Assembly: GCA_039555135.1 (NCBI GenBank) | Contig: CP114179.1 | Coordinates: 4,464,001 to 4,528,000 of the forward strand | Direction of reading: 5' to 3' | Length of the DNA stretch: 64,000 bases | Source: Phycisphaeraceae bacterium D3-23 | GTDB lineage: Bacteria > Planctomycetota > Phycisphaerae > Phycisphaerales > Phycisphaeraceae | Part shown: positions 17,391-27,415 of the stretch, one piece after another | Position numbering within the stretch: position 1 is the first letter of the stretch | How the letters are laid out: every line of letters begins with the position of its first letter | Made by a program: the position numbers and the translations under genes | The notes under the pieces: generated by a model | Told to the model about the DNA's origin: nothing | Database searches by the model: none | The model's input: only the letters and a program-made list of their open reading frames with translations

Positions 17391-18335
17391 TCAGTGGCCG
17401 GCTGTGGCGCAGCCGGCGTTCGAGGCGGAGACCGGGCCCAGGTCGCCCGCGGCGACCGTTTCGCCCAGCAGGACGCGCAGGAGGTTAGGCACCTGCGCGT
17501 CGTCGCGGTCGCCCGCGCCGTAGCCGATCTCACCCAGCGTCATCGCCGGCGGGGGGCCAAAGTGATCGCACAGCCCGGCGACCAACGCCGCGCCCGTCGG
17601 GGTGACGAGTTCGCCCACACGATCAACGCCGATCGTCGGCAGTCCCTGCATGAGGTACGCCGTCGCCGGCGCGGGCACCGGCATCAGACCGTGGGCGCAG
17701 CGCACCATTCCCCGGCTCAGCGGCAGCGGCCCGCACGACAGCGTCTCGACGCCGAGCAGCTCCAACGCGACCACCGAGCCAAGCATATCGACGATCGAAT
17801 CGACCGCGCCGACCTCGTGGAAGTGGATCGACTCCATCGGCACGCCGTGGACCCGCGACTCGGCCTGCGCGAGGCGTGTCACGACCTCGCCGGCCCTCGC
17901 CTTGCCGCGCGGGGTGGTGTCGAGCACCGCGACCATCGCCATGATCTCGCGGTAGCCGGTGTGGTGATGGTCGTCGGAATGGCTGTGGCCGTGAGCGTGC
18001 TCATGGCTATGGGCGTGGCCATGCGTGTGGCTGTGGTCATGCCCGTGATCGTGGTCGTGGGAATGGCCATGATCGTGGCTGTGCCCGTGGTCGTGACTGT
18101 GTCCTGCCGCATCGCCCGCCGACTCAGTGCCACCCTCGACCTCCACGGTCAGGTCCACCGCGCCGATCCCCAGCTTCTGGACTCGGCGTGACCGGATCGC
18201 ATAGGGCTTCTCTACGGGGAGTTTCGCCAGCGCCGCCCGGACCGCGTCCAGGTCGGCCCCAAGATCGACGAGCGCCCCGAGAAACATATCCCCAGCGATG
18301 CCGCTGAACGGGTCGATGTGCAGATGGATCGTCAT
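17391..18335 (-). CDS. larC: LarC-family nickel insertion protein (short form)
   Basis: LarC inserts nickel into the pyridinium-type pincer cofactor of lactate racemase and related enzymes. The 314-residue product begins HLHIDPFSGIAGDMFLGAL, the family hallmark, and carries a long His/Asp/Ser-rich stretch at about residues 75-125 for metal binding. The distal segment (DMLGSVVALELLG, LTPTGAALV-like) also fits. It stops at the end of the LarC1 region: the C-terminal LarC2 domain of about 130 residues is not seen in any frame downstream. larB and larE are not in the window, and neither is a racemase, so the dependent enzyme is unknown. Confidence 0.85.
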   Translation of the reverse strand: MTIHLHIDPFSGIAGDMFLGALVDLGADLDAVRAALAKLPVEKPYAIRSRRVQKLGIGAVDLTVEVEGGTESAGDAAGHSHDHGHSHDHGHSHDHDHGHDHSHTHGHAHSHEHAHGHSHSDDHHHTGYREIMAMVAVLDTTPRGKARAGEVVTRLAQAESRVHGVPMESIHFHEVGAVDSIVDMLGSVVALELLGVETLSCGPLPLSRGMVRCAHGLMPVPAPATAYLMQGLPTIGVDRVGELVTPTGAALVAGLCDHFGPPPAMTLGEIGYGAGDRDDAQVPNLLRVLLGETVAAGDLGPVSASNAGCATAGH

Positions 18336-18451
18336 AACGCCGATCATACCCAGACGGACCAGACCGGACCAACCCCCGCCCAGCCGCGCCAGACCCACCG
18401 CGCAACGACGCACGCCCAACCGACACCCACGACGCGCCAGGAGCCCATTCC

Positions 18452-19612
18452 ATGAGCATTTCCGATAACCCGCAGCCCGCCGGCAGCCCCCAGCCCCCAA
18501 TCAATCCCGCCGGCACCTCCAGCGCGCCGCCGCCCCCGCCCGGCTACGTCCCGGCGATCTACGTCGAGCAGCCCAGCGCGTCGGGCGGCTTCAACAAGAT
18601 CCTCATCTACATCCTCCTCGTCCTGCTCCTCTTCTCCGTCACGCTGAACGTCTACCTGCGTGGCCCGATCAAGACGATCGCCAATGCACTCACCGCGACG
18701 GGGCCGAGCGAGACGGCCTACACCCCGCCCGTTGGTGATAAGCAGCCCGAAGACCGCGTCGCCGTCGTCGTCGTCTCCGGCGCGATCGACGGCCCGACCG
18801 CGGAGTACTGCCGCCAAGCCTTCGCCAAGCTCGAGCAGAACCCGCCCAAGGCCGTCGTCCTCCGCGTCGAGTCCGGCGGCGGGGGGGTGACCGCCTCGGA
18901 CCAGATCTGGCACTACATCAACAACTTCAAGGCCGAGCACCCCGACGTCCCCGTCGTCGCCAGCTTCGGCGCCGTCGCCGCCAGCGGCGGGTACTACATC
19001 GCCATGCCCTGCGACTACATCTTCCACGAGCGCACCGGCATCACCGGCAGCATCGGCGTCCTCGCGCAGGTCCCGGCCTTCGGTGGGCTCATCGAACGTC
19101 ACGGCGTCGAGATGAATATGGTCATCGCCACCAACTCCCCCAACAAAGACGACGCCAACGACCTCTTCGTCGAGTGGTACGACGAGGAAGGCAACCTGAC
19201 CGAGGACGGCACTGAGGCCGTCGCCGTGCTGAGCAACCTCGTCGACGACGCCTACGACACGTTCTTCCAGGTTGTGCTCGACGGCCGAACGACGATGGAC
19301 GCCGCGATCACCGAGGCCGAGATGCGTGCCGCCGCGACGGGCAAAATCTTCATCGGCGAAGAGGCGCTCACCGCAAAGCTGGTTGACGAGATCGGCTACC
19401 TCGACGACGCGATCGCCTACGCCGCGGCCCAAGCGAAGATGAAGGGTGACCCCGAAATTACCGTCATGCGCGAGCCCGAGGCGTTCAGCGTGCTGTCCCT
19501 GCTCGCCGAGCGCGAAGGGGCCGACTTCACCAACCTCACGGGCGAAGACCTGCATCAGCTGATCGAGGAGGCCACCGCCGTCCGCCTCGAGTACCGCTGG
19601 GCCAGCCCCTAA
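18452..19612 (+). CDS. sppA: Signal peptide peptidase SppA-like S49 serine protease
   Basis: Membrane-bound protease that cleaves leftover signal peptides. The 386-residue protein has a proline-rich cytoplasmic N-terminus, one transmembrane helix (about residues 50-70), and the S49 core: VAASGGYY with the nucleophile serine near residue 177, then GITGSIGV. The general-base lysine is probably the one in SPNKDDAND about 50 residues later, as in the short Bacillus-type SppA. Length matches a single S49 domain rather than the duplicated E. coli form. It is transcribed away from larC with an intergenic gap of 116 bases. Confidence 0.9.
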   Translation: MSISDNPQPAGSPQPPINPAGTSSAPPPPPGYVPAIYVEQPSASGGFNKILIYILLVLLLFSVTLNVYLRGPIKTIANALTATGPSETAYTPPVGDKQPEDRVAVVVVSGAIDGPTAEYCRQAFAKLEQNPPKAVVLRVESGGGGVTASDQIWHYINNFKAEHPDVPVVASFGAVAASGGYYIAMPCDYIFHERTGITGSIGVLAQVPAFGGLIERHGVEMNMVIATNSPNKDDANDLFVEWYDEEGNLTEDGTEAVAVLSNLVDDAYDTFFQVVLDGRTTMDAAITEAEMRAAATGKIFIGEEALTAKLVDEIGYLDDAIAYAAAQAKMKGDPEITVMREPEAFSVLSLLAEREGADFTNLTGEDLHQLIEEATAVRLEYRWASP

Positions 19613-19627
19613 GCTGACCGCCCATCC

Positions 19628-19744
19628 ACATCGGACTTACTACGGGCATGCCCGATTGAGAGACGACGCCAACGGCGGTACAATGCCGCCGCTCCGGGGC
19701 GATCGTTTCGTGAATCGTGTGTGCGTGTTTGGTAAGTCCGATGT
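19628..19744 (+). ncRNA. Candidate structured leader or small inverted-repeat element
   Basis: A perfect 13-bp inverted repeat (ACATCGGACTTAC at 19628-19640, its complement at 19732-19744) encloses about 90 bases that hold a GGGCATGCCC palindrome and a CGGCGG hairpin. It lies between sppA and the next gene, ending 48 bases before that start codon. A closing stem around smaller hairpins looks like a structured RNA, but a small palindromic repeat is equally possible. No known riboswitch family was recognised. Confidence 0.35.
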
Positions 19745-19792
19745 CGATCCGCCGAGTTCTCGGCAAGGCGATCCGCCTAAGGAGCTGATGCG

Positions 19793-20311
19793 ATGAGTGC
19801 TCGTGAATTCTTCAATAACAACCCCGCTATTGTGACCGGGGGTGCCGTCCTCGTCCTCGTGCTCTGCCTCGCGGCGATCGCGTGCAGCCTCTTCGGCGGG
19901 ATCGGGCCCAGCGGCAGCAACTCCGTGCAGCTCATCTACTACGACATGAGTTCCGACACGATCAAGCTGATCCCCTCCTCCGAGCGCCCCGGCAGCCCGC
20001 TCGCCGACAACGACCAGGTCTTCCGGTGTTTCGTCCTTGCCTGCGGCGAATGCGGCAAGATCAAAGACGGCATGACCAACGAAGAACTCCAGGCCGAAGG
20101 CATGTTCGTCTCCCACCTCCAGACCTTCCCCAATGTCGATCGCATGATGGAGCCCGGCGGCATGGGAGAGGATGACACCCAGGTCCTGATGCTCGCCGAC
20201 GAGACGCCGCTGTGGTTTAGCATGAGTTCTCCCGACGGGATGGAGATCATGCGGGCGGTGTCGAACTGGCAGTGCGACGATGGCACCACCGCGAAGCAAT
20301 GCCAGCCGTGA
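19793..20311 (+). CDS. Membrane-anchored protein of unknown function
   Basis: A 172-residue product with a hydrophobic anchor at residues 12-34 (AIVTGGAVLVLVLCLAAIACSL) and an extracytoplasmic domain of about 135 residues. The domain has a CGECG motif and two other cysteines, suggesting metal binding or a disulfide. AGGAGCTGATGCG precedes and includes the ATG, giving a clear ribosome site. No named family is recognised; similar small anchored proteins with this cysteine pattern occur in the Phycisphaerae as I recall, but I cannot verify it here. Confidence 0.75.
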   Translation: MSAREFFNNNPAIVTGGAVLVLVLCLAAIACSLFGGIGPSGSNSVQLIYYDMSSDTIKLIPSSERPGSPLADNDQVFRCFVLACGECGKIKDGMTNEELQAEGMFVSHLQTFPNVDRMMEPGGMGEDDTQVLMLADETPLWFSMSSPDGMEIMRAVSNWQCDDGTTAKQCQP

Positions 20312-21741
20312 TCCTGCAAGGCCGCGACGTTGCGTCCTGTACTCACCCCTTTTCTGTGCGCTCGCTCTGTGTCAGCGTGCTGATCGCGTCGACACTGACA
20401 CTCGCCGGTTGCCAACCTCGACCGATCGTGGACCCGGTCGCGACCGCGACCGACCCTGCCGTGTACACGAGTCGGCGGGTCAGCGCTGTAGCCGTCACGC
20501 CCGATGCCGTGGCCGTCGAACTGATGCCGCTTGTGCTATCGGTACGGCATCCCATCGAGGTCCGCCGCGCGGCGATGGAGCGCATGATCCAGGCCGACGC
20601 CGACCGGTTCTGGGCTACCACCGCCACGAATATCCGCCGCATTAACGACTGGCCGATGCTGGCGATGCTCTGCGAACGCGCGGCGGATGACGGCCGAGTC
20701 GACTTCATCCCCGCGCTGGTCCAGAGCTGGGCTCGACCATCAATCCAATTCATCGACGCCGACCGGCCCGAGCGCGACGCGATCGTGCGACTGCGGACGG
20801 GGCAGACGCCCGAGGACCTCCTTTGGCCATTGTTTCAGGACGCGCCGGATGACCGGGCGTCGCAGCGCGTCGCGCAGGCCGCGTGGCTCATCATGGTTCG
20901 CACGCACGACCGTGAGGCATTGCGCCACCAACTGTTGCGGTCCCAGCCGCAGCACCGGCTGCACACGGACCTGCAAAGCGCCGCCTCCGCCGTCGAGCAC
21001 CTGCCACGCAACCGCGAAGAAGTGCTGCGGCTGGGCACGCTCTGCGATGCATCCAGCGACGACCTCTGGGACCGGCGTAACCTGCTAATGCGTGCGATAG
21101 AGCCGGAGGTGGGGCGCAACGGTGTCGCGCTGCGCCACCTGCCCACGATCGACCACGCCGACGAAGCGCGGGTCCAAGCCCCGCACCGCGAGTCGCTGTC
21201 GCGTCTGATGCAGCGGCTCGCCTCGGCCCGGCAAATCCACCGCACGCCGCCGCCGGGCCGTAGCAGCGACGCGGCCGGCACGCTCACGGAACACGCCGAT
21301 GCGCTGGGCTGGGCGGACCTGCTGGTGCTTGATGCGATACTCGATGCGATCGCGGACCGTGGCGTGGCCGCCGCACTGTTCGAGCAGGCCGAGCAGGATC
21401 GGCTGGACACCACAACTGAGTTCGGCGGCGTGTTGACATGGGGCAGTGACGGCTCGCCCATCGCCCAACCCTTCGAGCCCGTGCTGCGCCGTCGCGACGA
21501 AGAGTTCATCGCCTCGGACGCCTGCGTCCGCGCGATGCACACCGGGCTCGCCCACTACCACTTCCACGCCCAGCGCTACGACAACGCCGACTGGGCCGGC
21601 CCCGGCGGCGGCGACGCAACCTTCGCCGACAACCTCCACGCCAACTGCATCGTCTTCACCTTCATCGACCGCAACACGCTCAACGCCGACGCCTACTTCC
21701 CCGGCGGCCTCGCGATCGACCTCGGATGCATCGAACGGTAG
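20299..21741 (+). CDS. Lipoprotein of unknown function
   Basis: A product of about 480 residues. A hydrophobic stretch ending in LTLAGC near residue 37 is a likely lipobox, so the mature protein is probably lipid-anchored outside the cytoplasm. The rest is helical with many Arg/Asp/Gln residues and the C-terminal part resembles no family I recognise. The start overlaps the preceding gene by 13 bases; an internal GTG just before the hydrophobic stretch is an alternative. The TAG stop falls inside the left arm of a palindromic repeat. Confidence 0.65.
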   Translation: MPAVILQGRDVASCTHPFSVRSLCVSVLIASTLTLAGCQPRPIVDPVATATDPAVYTSRRVSAVAVTPDAVAVELMPLVLSVRHPIEVRRAAMERMIQADADRFWATTATNIRRINDWPMLAMLCERAADDGRVDFIPALVQSWARPSIQFIDADRPERDAIVRLRTGQTPEDLLWPLFQDAPDDRASQRVAQAAWLIMVRTHDREALRHQLLRSQPQHRLHTDLQSAASAVEHLPRNREEVLRLGTLCDASSDDLWDRRNLLMRAIEPEVGRNGVALRHLPTIDHADEARVQAPHRESLSRLMQRLASARQIHRTPPPGRSSDAAGTLTEHADALGWADLLVLDAILDAIADRGVAAALFEQAEQDRLDTTTEFGGVLTWGSDGSPIAQPFEPVLRRRDEEFIASDACVRAMHTGLAHYHFHAQRYDNADWAGPGGGDATFADNLHANCIVFTFIDRNTLNADAYFPGGLAIDLGCIER

Positions 21742-21925
21742 GGTGGGTGGAGGAAGTCCGCGACCGATACCCACCATCGCGCTGGCGTGGGGCAGACATT
21801 CCTGTCTGCCACAGGCCGTAGGCCTGATCTCCCTGAACACCCACAGTATCTCGGCTTCGCCGACGGCAGACAGGAATGTCTGCCCACGTTGGGACTCGCT
21901 CGCGGGCTCGCTCCACCCACCCTAC
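21738..21925. repeat. Composite palindromic repeat between convergent genes
   Basis: Outer arms GTAGGGTGGGTGGAG (21738-21752) and CTCCACCCACCCTAC (21911-21925) are perfect complements. Inside lie two further hairpin-forming units, one with GGCAGACA-TTCC-TGTCTGCC near 21791-21810 and its mirrored copy near 21864-21883. Both flanking convergent genes end in a TAG codon that belongs to the arms. Related sequence (GACAGACA..TGTCTG) recurs at 43063-43160. Confidence 0.85.
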
Positions 21926-22872
21926 GCGGAACGTGCCTTCTCGCACTGCTCCACCGCGTATGCCACCGTCAGGTCGATCAGCTCCCGCGTCGCGGCGGGC
22001 ACCTCGGCCCACGGCGTGTCGATCGGCAGCGGGTTGGGGCAGTCGAACACATGTGACGCGCCGTCGATGATCTCAAGACGGCTATTGGGCGTCGCCGCGC
22101 GGTGCAGGTTGTGGGCACATTCGACGGGCACGGTCGTGTCCCCGCTGCCGTGGATGATGAGCGTCGGGCACTTCACATGCGCGGCCGCGAGGACCGGGTC
22201 GTACAACTCCGGGTCCCGATCGATCTCGTCGAGCCAGGCCTTGCCGACGTAGAGGTCCTGCCCCGTACGCCCCGACGGCGAGAGCAGCCGCCCCTCGGTA
22301 CGCAGTTGTTCCTTCGCGAGGTCGTCGAGGTTGCAGGCGTAGTCGGGGGCCGCGGCGGTGATGAGGGCGGTGGGGGGCATCGACCGCTTGAGGCCAGGCC
22401 AGTACTGCTCGTAAAACGCCGGCTCACAGTTCCGCCCTGCGGCAAGTGTGCTCGTCACCCCGCCCCGGCTGTGGCCAAAGTAGACCACCGACCAGTTGGA
22501 CTCGTCCCATGAACCGCTCCGGTCTAAGTCGCCGTAGTGGGTGGCCTGGATGACAGTATGCAGGTCATCGGCCTGGCGGCCCCAGGTGTCGATCTCGAAC
22601 AACTCGGGCCGCTCGAACAGCGCAAAGTCAGGCGTCATGCCGCTATGTGAAAAGTTGAAACGATGCGCGACTAAACCGCGCTCCGCAGCGCGGTGGCATA
22701 AGAGTGGGAAAAATCCGTAGTCTTTGTATCCCTTGAAACCATGCGAACAGATCAGGTGACCGTGACACAGGTCCGGATTTGCTTTCCAATCGGCAGGCAT
22801 GTGCGTGTCCCCGTAGATCGGATGCCCGTCGCTGCCGGGGATCTCCCATGAGATGATTTCGGGATGTTTCAT
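21922..22872 (-). CDS. Alpha/beta hydrolase
   Basis: A 316-residue soluble hydrolase of the serine alpha/beta class. The nucleophile elbow is GHSRGG near residue 135, with an arginine after the serine as in some dienelactone hydrolase-like and acyl esterase proteins. The acid is probably the Asp in HGSGDTTVP, and the catalytic His is in DGASHVF. The oxyanion region reads ICSHGFKGYKDYG. No signal peptide. Substrate cannot be assigned. It ends inside the right arm of the palindromic repeat. Confidence 0.85.
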   Translation of the reverse strand: MKHPEIISWEIPGSDGHPIYGDTHMPADWKANPDLCHGHLICSHGFKGYKDYGFFPLLCHRAAERGLVAHRFNFSHSGMTPDFALFERPELFEIDTWGRQADDLHTVIQATHYGDLDRSGSWDESNWSVVYFGHSRGGVTSTLAAGRNCEPAFYEQYWPGLKRSMPPTALITAAAPDYACNLDDLAKEQLRTEGRLLSPSGRTGQDLYVGKAWLDEIDRDPELYDPVLAAAHVKCPTLIIHGSGDTTVPVECAHNLHRAATPNSRLEIIDGASHVFDCPNPLPIDTPWAEVPAATRELIDLTVAYAVEQCEKARSA

Positions 22873-22920
22873 GGTTGGATTGTACCGAGCGCGATGTCAA
22901 ACAATGGGCGCGCGTCGGCC

Positions 22921-22936
22921 AGGGACTTAAGTCCCT
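22921..22936. repeat. Perfect 16-bp palindrome downstream of the icd gene
   Basis: AGGGACTTAAGTCCCT in the 94-base gap after the isocitrate dehydrogenase stop. It could act as an mRNA 3' hairpin, although the T run of a rho-independent terminator is missing. Confidence 0.45.
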
Positions 22937-22966
22937 AGGCCTAGACCCGTTATCCGTCAAGCAAAC

Positions 22967-23992
<1,026 letters not shown>

Positions 23993-24076
23993 GCCGCCGA
24001 GTATAGCGATCGTTGCAGTAAACGGCGGGGTGACTCAAAACGGGCGCAGCCGACTGCTTATCGACAGACGGCTTGG

Positions 24077-25207
24077 CTAGGCGTTTGATTCCTGCGAAAC
24101 GTCGTCCGCGCTGCGGGCGTGGTTATCCCCACCGCGCGAGGAGGCGGCGCGTTGGCCGGCCGCGCGTTCGCGCAGCTGGTCGAGCATGCCGCGGGCTTCG
24201 TCGGCCATGCGTGTGTTGGGGAACTCGCGGATGATGTGCTCGCCGACCGCGACCGCCCGGAGCCACTCCTTGTCGTGGATCGCGATCTTGAACTGCACGC
24301 CGAGGTTCTCCCGCTTCTTCCCGATGATCCCCCGCGCCGTCTCGCGGAACGGGCCCGCCTCCTGCTCTGAGAGGTAGCGGTCGAGCACCTTCAAGAGGTC
24401 CATCGCGCGGTCGACATCGTCAACCTTCGCGGCCTCAAGGAACTCGCGTTCGAGGTCGTGCTTGTACTGGTCGCGGGCGTGCGACACCTTGCGATGGACA
24501 TCCTTCACACGCGGCGAGTCGGAATACAGCCGCTGGATCTTCAGAGCCTCGTTGCCCGCGCTGTCGAAGTCGTGTCGGGCCAGCGTCTCGTCGAGCTTCG
24601 CCAAGGCGCGGTCGACCTTCGTCTCCATCTCGGTCGTGCGGGCGTAGATGACCTGTTCGCGGTATTCCTCGGCCTCTTCCTTGTGGCCGTAGGTCGAGCC
24701 GATCTCGTTGACCAGGACCAGCGCGGCGTCGAAATCGTGGTTCTGGATGTCGGTCTTGATCGTGCTGCGCAGCAGGTCGATGTCTTCGTGGCGGTACGCA
24801 ATGCGCTTGGCGGTCTCGCTGAGCAGGAGGCGCTCATTGATCGAATTGAGCAGCGAAAGTTCTTTGGCGTTGCCCGGGATGCCCGTCGCGTGCTTGCCGT
24901 GGACGCCCCAGCGGACGCTGCCGACCAGGAGCATGACGGTGCCCCCGATGGCGACGAGGATCGGCACGGTGTAGCCGATGTACGCGGTGAGGATCATGTC
25001 CGTACGGTCGTCGGCCGCAGTGAACTCGATCGCGGCGGCGTCTTCGACATCGGGGTTTGCTTCTTGAGTCTTGTAGATCGCGACGGTGAGCGCGCAGCTC
25101 ATCGCGAATGAGAGCACCCACAGCGCGAGCCCGCCGGCGATCAGGCCCGGCGGCGTGGAGAGGAAGGACTTGCGGCGGGCGGGCGTCGAGTCGGTTGGCT
25201 GGGCCAT
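24077..25207 (-). CDS. Membrane protein with a TPR-like helical domain, unknown function
   Basis: A 376-residue product. Two hydrophobic helices lie at about residues 20-45 and 75-105, followed by a long charged helical domain (about 115-350) that looks like tetratricopeptide repeats, e.g. the ALAKLDETLARHDFDSAGNEALKI unit, and a polar tail. The ATG at 25207 gives MAQPTDST and follows a natural gap; the longer frame is poor. It is probably a scaffold in the inner membrane. No enzyme motif was seen. Confidence 0.75.
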   Translation of the reverse strand: MAQPTDSTPARRKSFLSTPPGLIAGGLALWVLSFAMSCALTVAIYKTQEANPDVEDAAAIEFTAADDRTDMILTAYIGYTVPILVAIGGTVMLLVGSVRWGVHGKHATGIPGNAKELSLLNSINERLLLSETAKRIAYRHEDIDLLRSTIKTDIQNHDFDAALVLVNEIGSTYGHKEEAEEYREQVIYARTTEMETKVDRALAKLDETLARHDFDSAGNEALKIQRLYSDSPRVKDVHRKVSHARDQYKHDLEREFLEAAKVDDVDRAMDLLKVLDRYLSEQEAGPFRETARGIIGKKRENLGVQFKIAIHDKEWLRAVAVGEHIIREFPNTRMADEARGMLDQLRERAAGQRAASSRGGDNHARSADDVSQESNA

Positions 25208-25309
25208 GGTGTCTTCCGTTGGCACGCGAGGAGCAGGGTGGCGGCAGAACATGAGCCCACCCAGGCGGCCGCGCCCCACTGGCTCGGCCTTATTGAGGCA
25301 CGCGTCCGT

Positions 25310-25690
25310 TTACGAGCCGGGCGTCGGCTTGCAGCCCTCGGCCCCGCAGTCGAACGCGGTCGGAACCAGGCACATAAAGCGGAACGGCTTGTCGCCCGTG
25401 TTGCGGAACTGATGCACTTCGTTGGCCGGGACGAACAGCACGTCGCCCTGCTTGACCGGGTGAGGCGTGTCGCCGCTGTAGGCCTCGCCTTCGCCGGCGA
25501 GGACCATGATCTCGTGCTCGTAGTTGTGCTGGTGGTGGGGCGTCTGCCCGCCGGGCTCGACGTCGAAGATGCGCATCGCGAAGTTAGGCGCGCCGTCGTC
25601 GCGGCCGACCATCAGCCGCATCTCGACACCCTCGGCCCCGGGCATGGCCATCGTCTTCGCTTCAACATCGTCGGGGTTTCGGATCAGCAT
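25310..25690 (-). CDS. Small cupin-domain protein
   Basis: A 126-residue single-domain cupin. Metal ligands are visible: HHQHNYEHE (His, His, Glu) for the first cupin motif and the histidine in NEVHQF for the second. The closing residues contain two cysteines (FDCGAEGC). Such proteins may be isomerases, dioxygenases or sensors, and nothing in the neighbourhood decides which. Standalone gene. Confidence 0.85.
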   Translation of the reverse strand: MLIRNPDDVEAKTMAMPGAEGVEMRLMVGRDDGAPNFAMRIFDVEPGGQTPHHQHNYEHEIMVLAGEGEAYSGDTPHPVKQGDVLFVPANEVHQFRNTGDKPFRFMCLVPTAFDCGAEGCKPTPGS

Positions 25691-25764
25691 GGGCGCACCT
25701 GTTGCTTAGATTGTATCGGCCAGAAGTCTAATGGCCTAGTAGTTTCGGATGACGACACACGGCC

Positions 25765-26205
25765 TTACGACTCGTCGGCCAAAGTATCGAACGCGATAAC
25801 ATCAGCCCGGGCGTCCATCGCGAGGTTCGCGAGTTGGTCGGCCCGCTTGTTGCCCTCCCGCCGGACGTGGCCTATCTCCCATTTTTCAAAACCCGCCAAC
25901 AAGCGTACGGCCTCTTGGTACAGCGGCTTGAGATTCGGGGCCTTGACGCGGTACTTGCCCAGGACCTGCTTGACCATGAGCTCGGAGTCGCTGCGGATCG
26001 TGAGGTTCATGCAGCCGATGTGTGCGGCAGCCTTGAGCGCGTGAAGCAGCCCTTGGTACTCGGCCTCATTGTTCGTGGAGGTGCCAAGCCAGAAGCCCGC
26101 TTCGTAGAGCGGTTCGGAGCCGTCGGGCGTGGTGATTGTGACGCCGGCCGCAGCGGGGCCGGGGTTGCCGCGTGCGCCACCGTCGATGTGGATCAGGCAG
26201 TCCAT
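25765..26205 (-). CDS. Ribonuclease HI-like protein
   Basis: A 146-residue RNase H fold. It cleaves RNA in RNA/DNA hybrids in the best-studied members. Catalytic acidic residues are placed as expected: IHIDGGARGNPG (Asp), NNEAEYQGL (Glu), IRSDSELMVKQ (Asp) and REGNKRADQLANLA (the last Asp). The ATG at 26205 fits the usual N-terminus, since upstream residues are not conserved-like. The form is close to the short plant/archaeal-like RNase H group. Gene follows the zinc-ribbon gene on the same strand. Confidence 0.9.
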   Translation of the reverse strand: MDCLIHIDGGARGNPGPAAAGVTITTPDGSEPLYEAGFWLGTSTNNEAEYQGLLHALKAAAHIGCMNLTIRSDSELMVKQVLGKYRVKAPNLKPLYQEAVRLLAGFEKWEIGHVRREGNKRADQLANLAMDARADVIAFDTLADES

Positions 26206-26290
26206 ACGGGCCGGCCTTTGTGTCGGTCGGCCATCGCGAGCCGAGTGATGCAGGACTCCTGACGCAAGCCGCAATCGCGCCGCCGCGTCA

Positions 26291-27049
26291 TCAGGACTTC
26301 GCCCCCGAGAGCGAGCTTCGGATCTCGTCGGAGACGAAGAGGATACGTTCACAGTTGCTGCAGGTGATCACTTCGTCGGGCCGGGTGATGAGTGTGTTGA
26401 CGGTCTCAACGGGGATGAGCGTGAAGCAACCATCGCAGGTGTACTCCATGCGTCGCTTGTTCTGCTCTTCGATCCCGGCCATTGCTTCGCCGTCGTGGAC
26501 GACGCAGAGCCGGTCAAACTGCTTGCGTACGGCGGGGCTTAGGGGCTCGCCCGCCTCGTCGCGCTCGCGGCTGAGCGCGTCGAGCTGTTCGCCGACTTCG
26601 CTGCGGGCCTCTTCGACGTCTGTCGCTGCGGCCTTGGCGATGCGATCCTGCTCCTGGACACGAGCCTGCAGTGCTTCAAGTTCGCCGGCGAGTTCTTCGA
26701 CCTTCGTCATCGCGGCGAGCGCGAGTTCTTCCTGCTTGCTCTGCTCGAGCTTGCCCGTGTTCACCTCGACCAGCAACGCGGAGTATTCCTTGTTGCTCGT
26801 GACGGCATTCATCTTGTCACGGAGCCCGGTGATCCTGGCTTCGAGACCGCTGGCCTCGGACTCGAGCAGCGCGGCCTTGGCCTGGTGTTGTTTGTGCTGG
26901 GCCTGGAGTTCGGCAGCCTGTTGGTCGAGCTGCGACTTCTTGCGTTCTTGGGCGGCCTGTCGGTTGATCGCGGCGTCCAGGCGCGAGCGCATCGCGCGGA
27001 CGCGTTGGTCGAGCTCGTAGAACGCTCGGAGCTGGTCTTGGAGGGACAA
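26291..27049 (-). CDS. Coiled-coil protein with C-terminal zinc ribbon (C4-type)
   Basis: A 252-residue protein: residues about 1-180 form a long coiled coil, followed by a ribbon with CDGC and CSNC pairs near residues 210-240. This is the architecture of the C4-type zinc-ribbon proteins annotated as nucleic acid-binding. The start was placed at the TTG at 27049, because GGAG lies eight bases before it, while the upstream ATG gives 15 extra residues without a ribosome site. Role unknown. The RNase H gene follows on the same strand. Confidence 0.8.
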   Translation of the reverse strand: MSLQDQLRAFYELDQRVRAMRSRLDAAINRQAAQERKKSQLDQQAAELQAQHKQHQAKAALLESEASGLEARITGLRDKMNAVTSNKEYSALLVEVNTGKLEQSKQEELALAAMTKVEELAGELEALQARVQEQDRIAKAAATDVEEARSEVGEQLDALSRERDEAGEPLSPAVRKQFDRLCVVHDGEAMAGIEEQNKRRMEYTCDGCFTLIPVETVNTLITRPDEVITCSNCERILFVSDEIRSSLSGAKS

Positions 27050-27180
27050 GTGGGCGTCTCCGGGGCGGCGGTGGAAACCCTTATCGTAGCACAATCTTGG
27101 GGCCGACTACCGGCCGATTTCGGAGGGTTGCATCGCCCCGGGGCCCGGGCTATAGTGCGTCGCTCTCGATTGACCGAGTC

Positions 27181-27253
27181 GGGGCTGTAGCTCAGTTGGT
27201 AGAGCGTCTGTATGGCATACAGAAGGTCGCAGGTTCGATCCCTGTCAGCTCCA
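27181..27253 (+). tRNA. tRNA-Ala (anticodon GGC)
   Basis: Complete cloverleaf of 73 bases: acceptor stem GGGGCTG pairs with CAGCTCC, D arm GCTC-AGTTGGTA-GAGC, anticodon stem TCTGT/ACAGA with loop ATGGCAT, and T arm with TTCGATC. The G3-U70 wobble pair, the alanine identity element, is present. The 3' CCA is not encoded. Confidence 0.97.
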
Positions 27254-27415
27254 CTTCTTGTTTTCACCTGTCAGCATCTTTTCAAATGCGACGCCCGTTC
27301 CGCAGGGGGTGTTGACCAAAGTTCGGTGGTTTGCTGAAGCCGGCCAGCCACAGCACTCCCCCCCTCGGCTGCACCCGTACTCAATCAAACGGACCCCACC
27401 CTCACACCGACGCCG

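Noticed and set aside
17970-18110. Tandem repeat resembling a CRISPR array
   Set aside because: It is the His/Asp coding region of larC, without spacers of uniform length.
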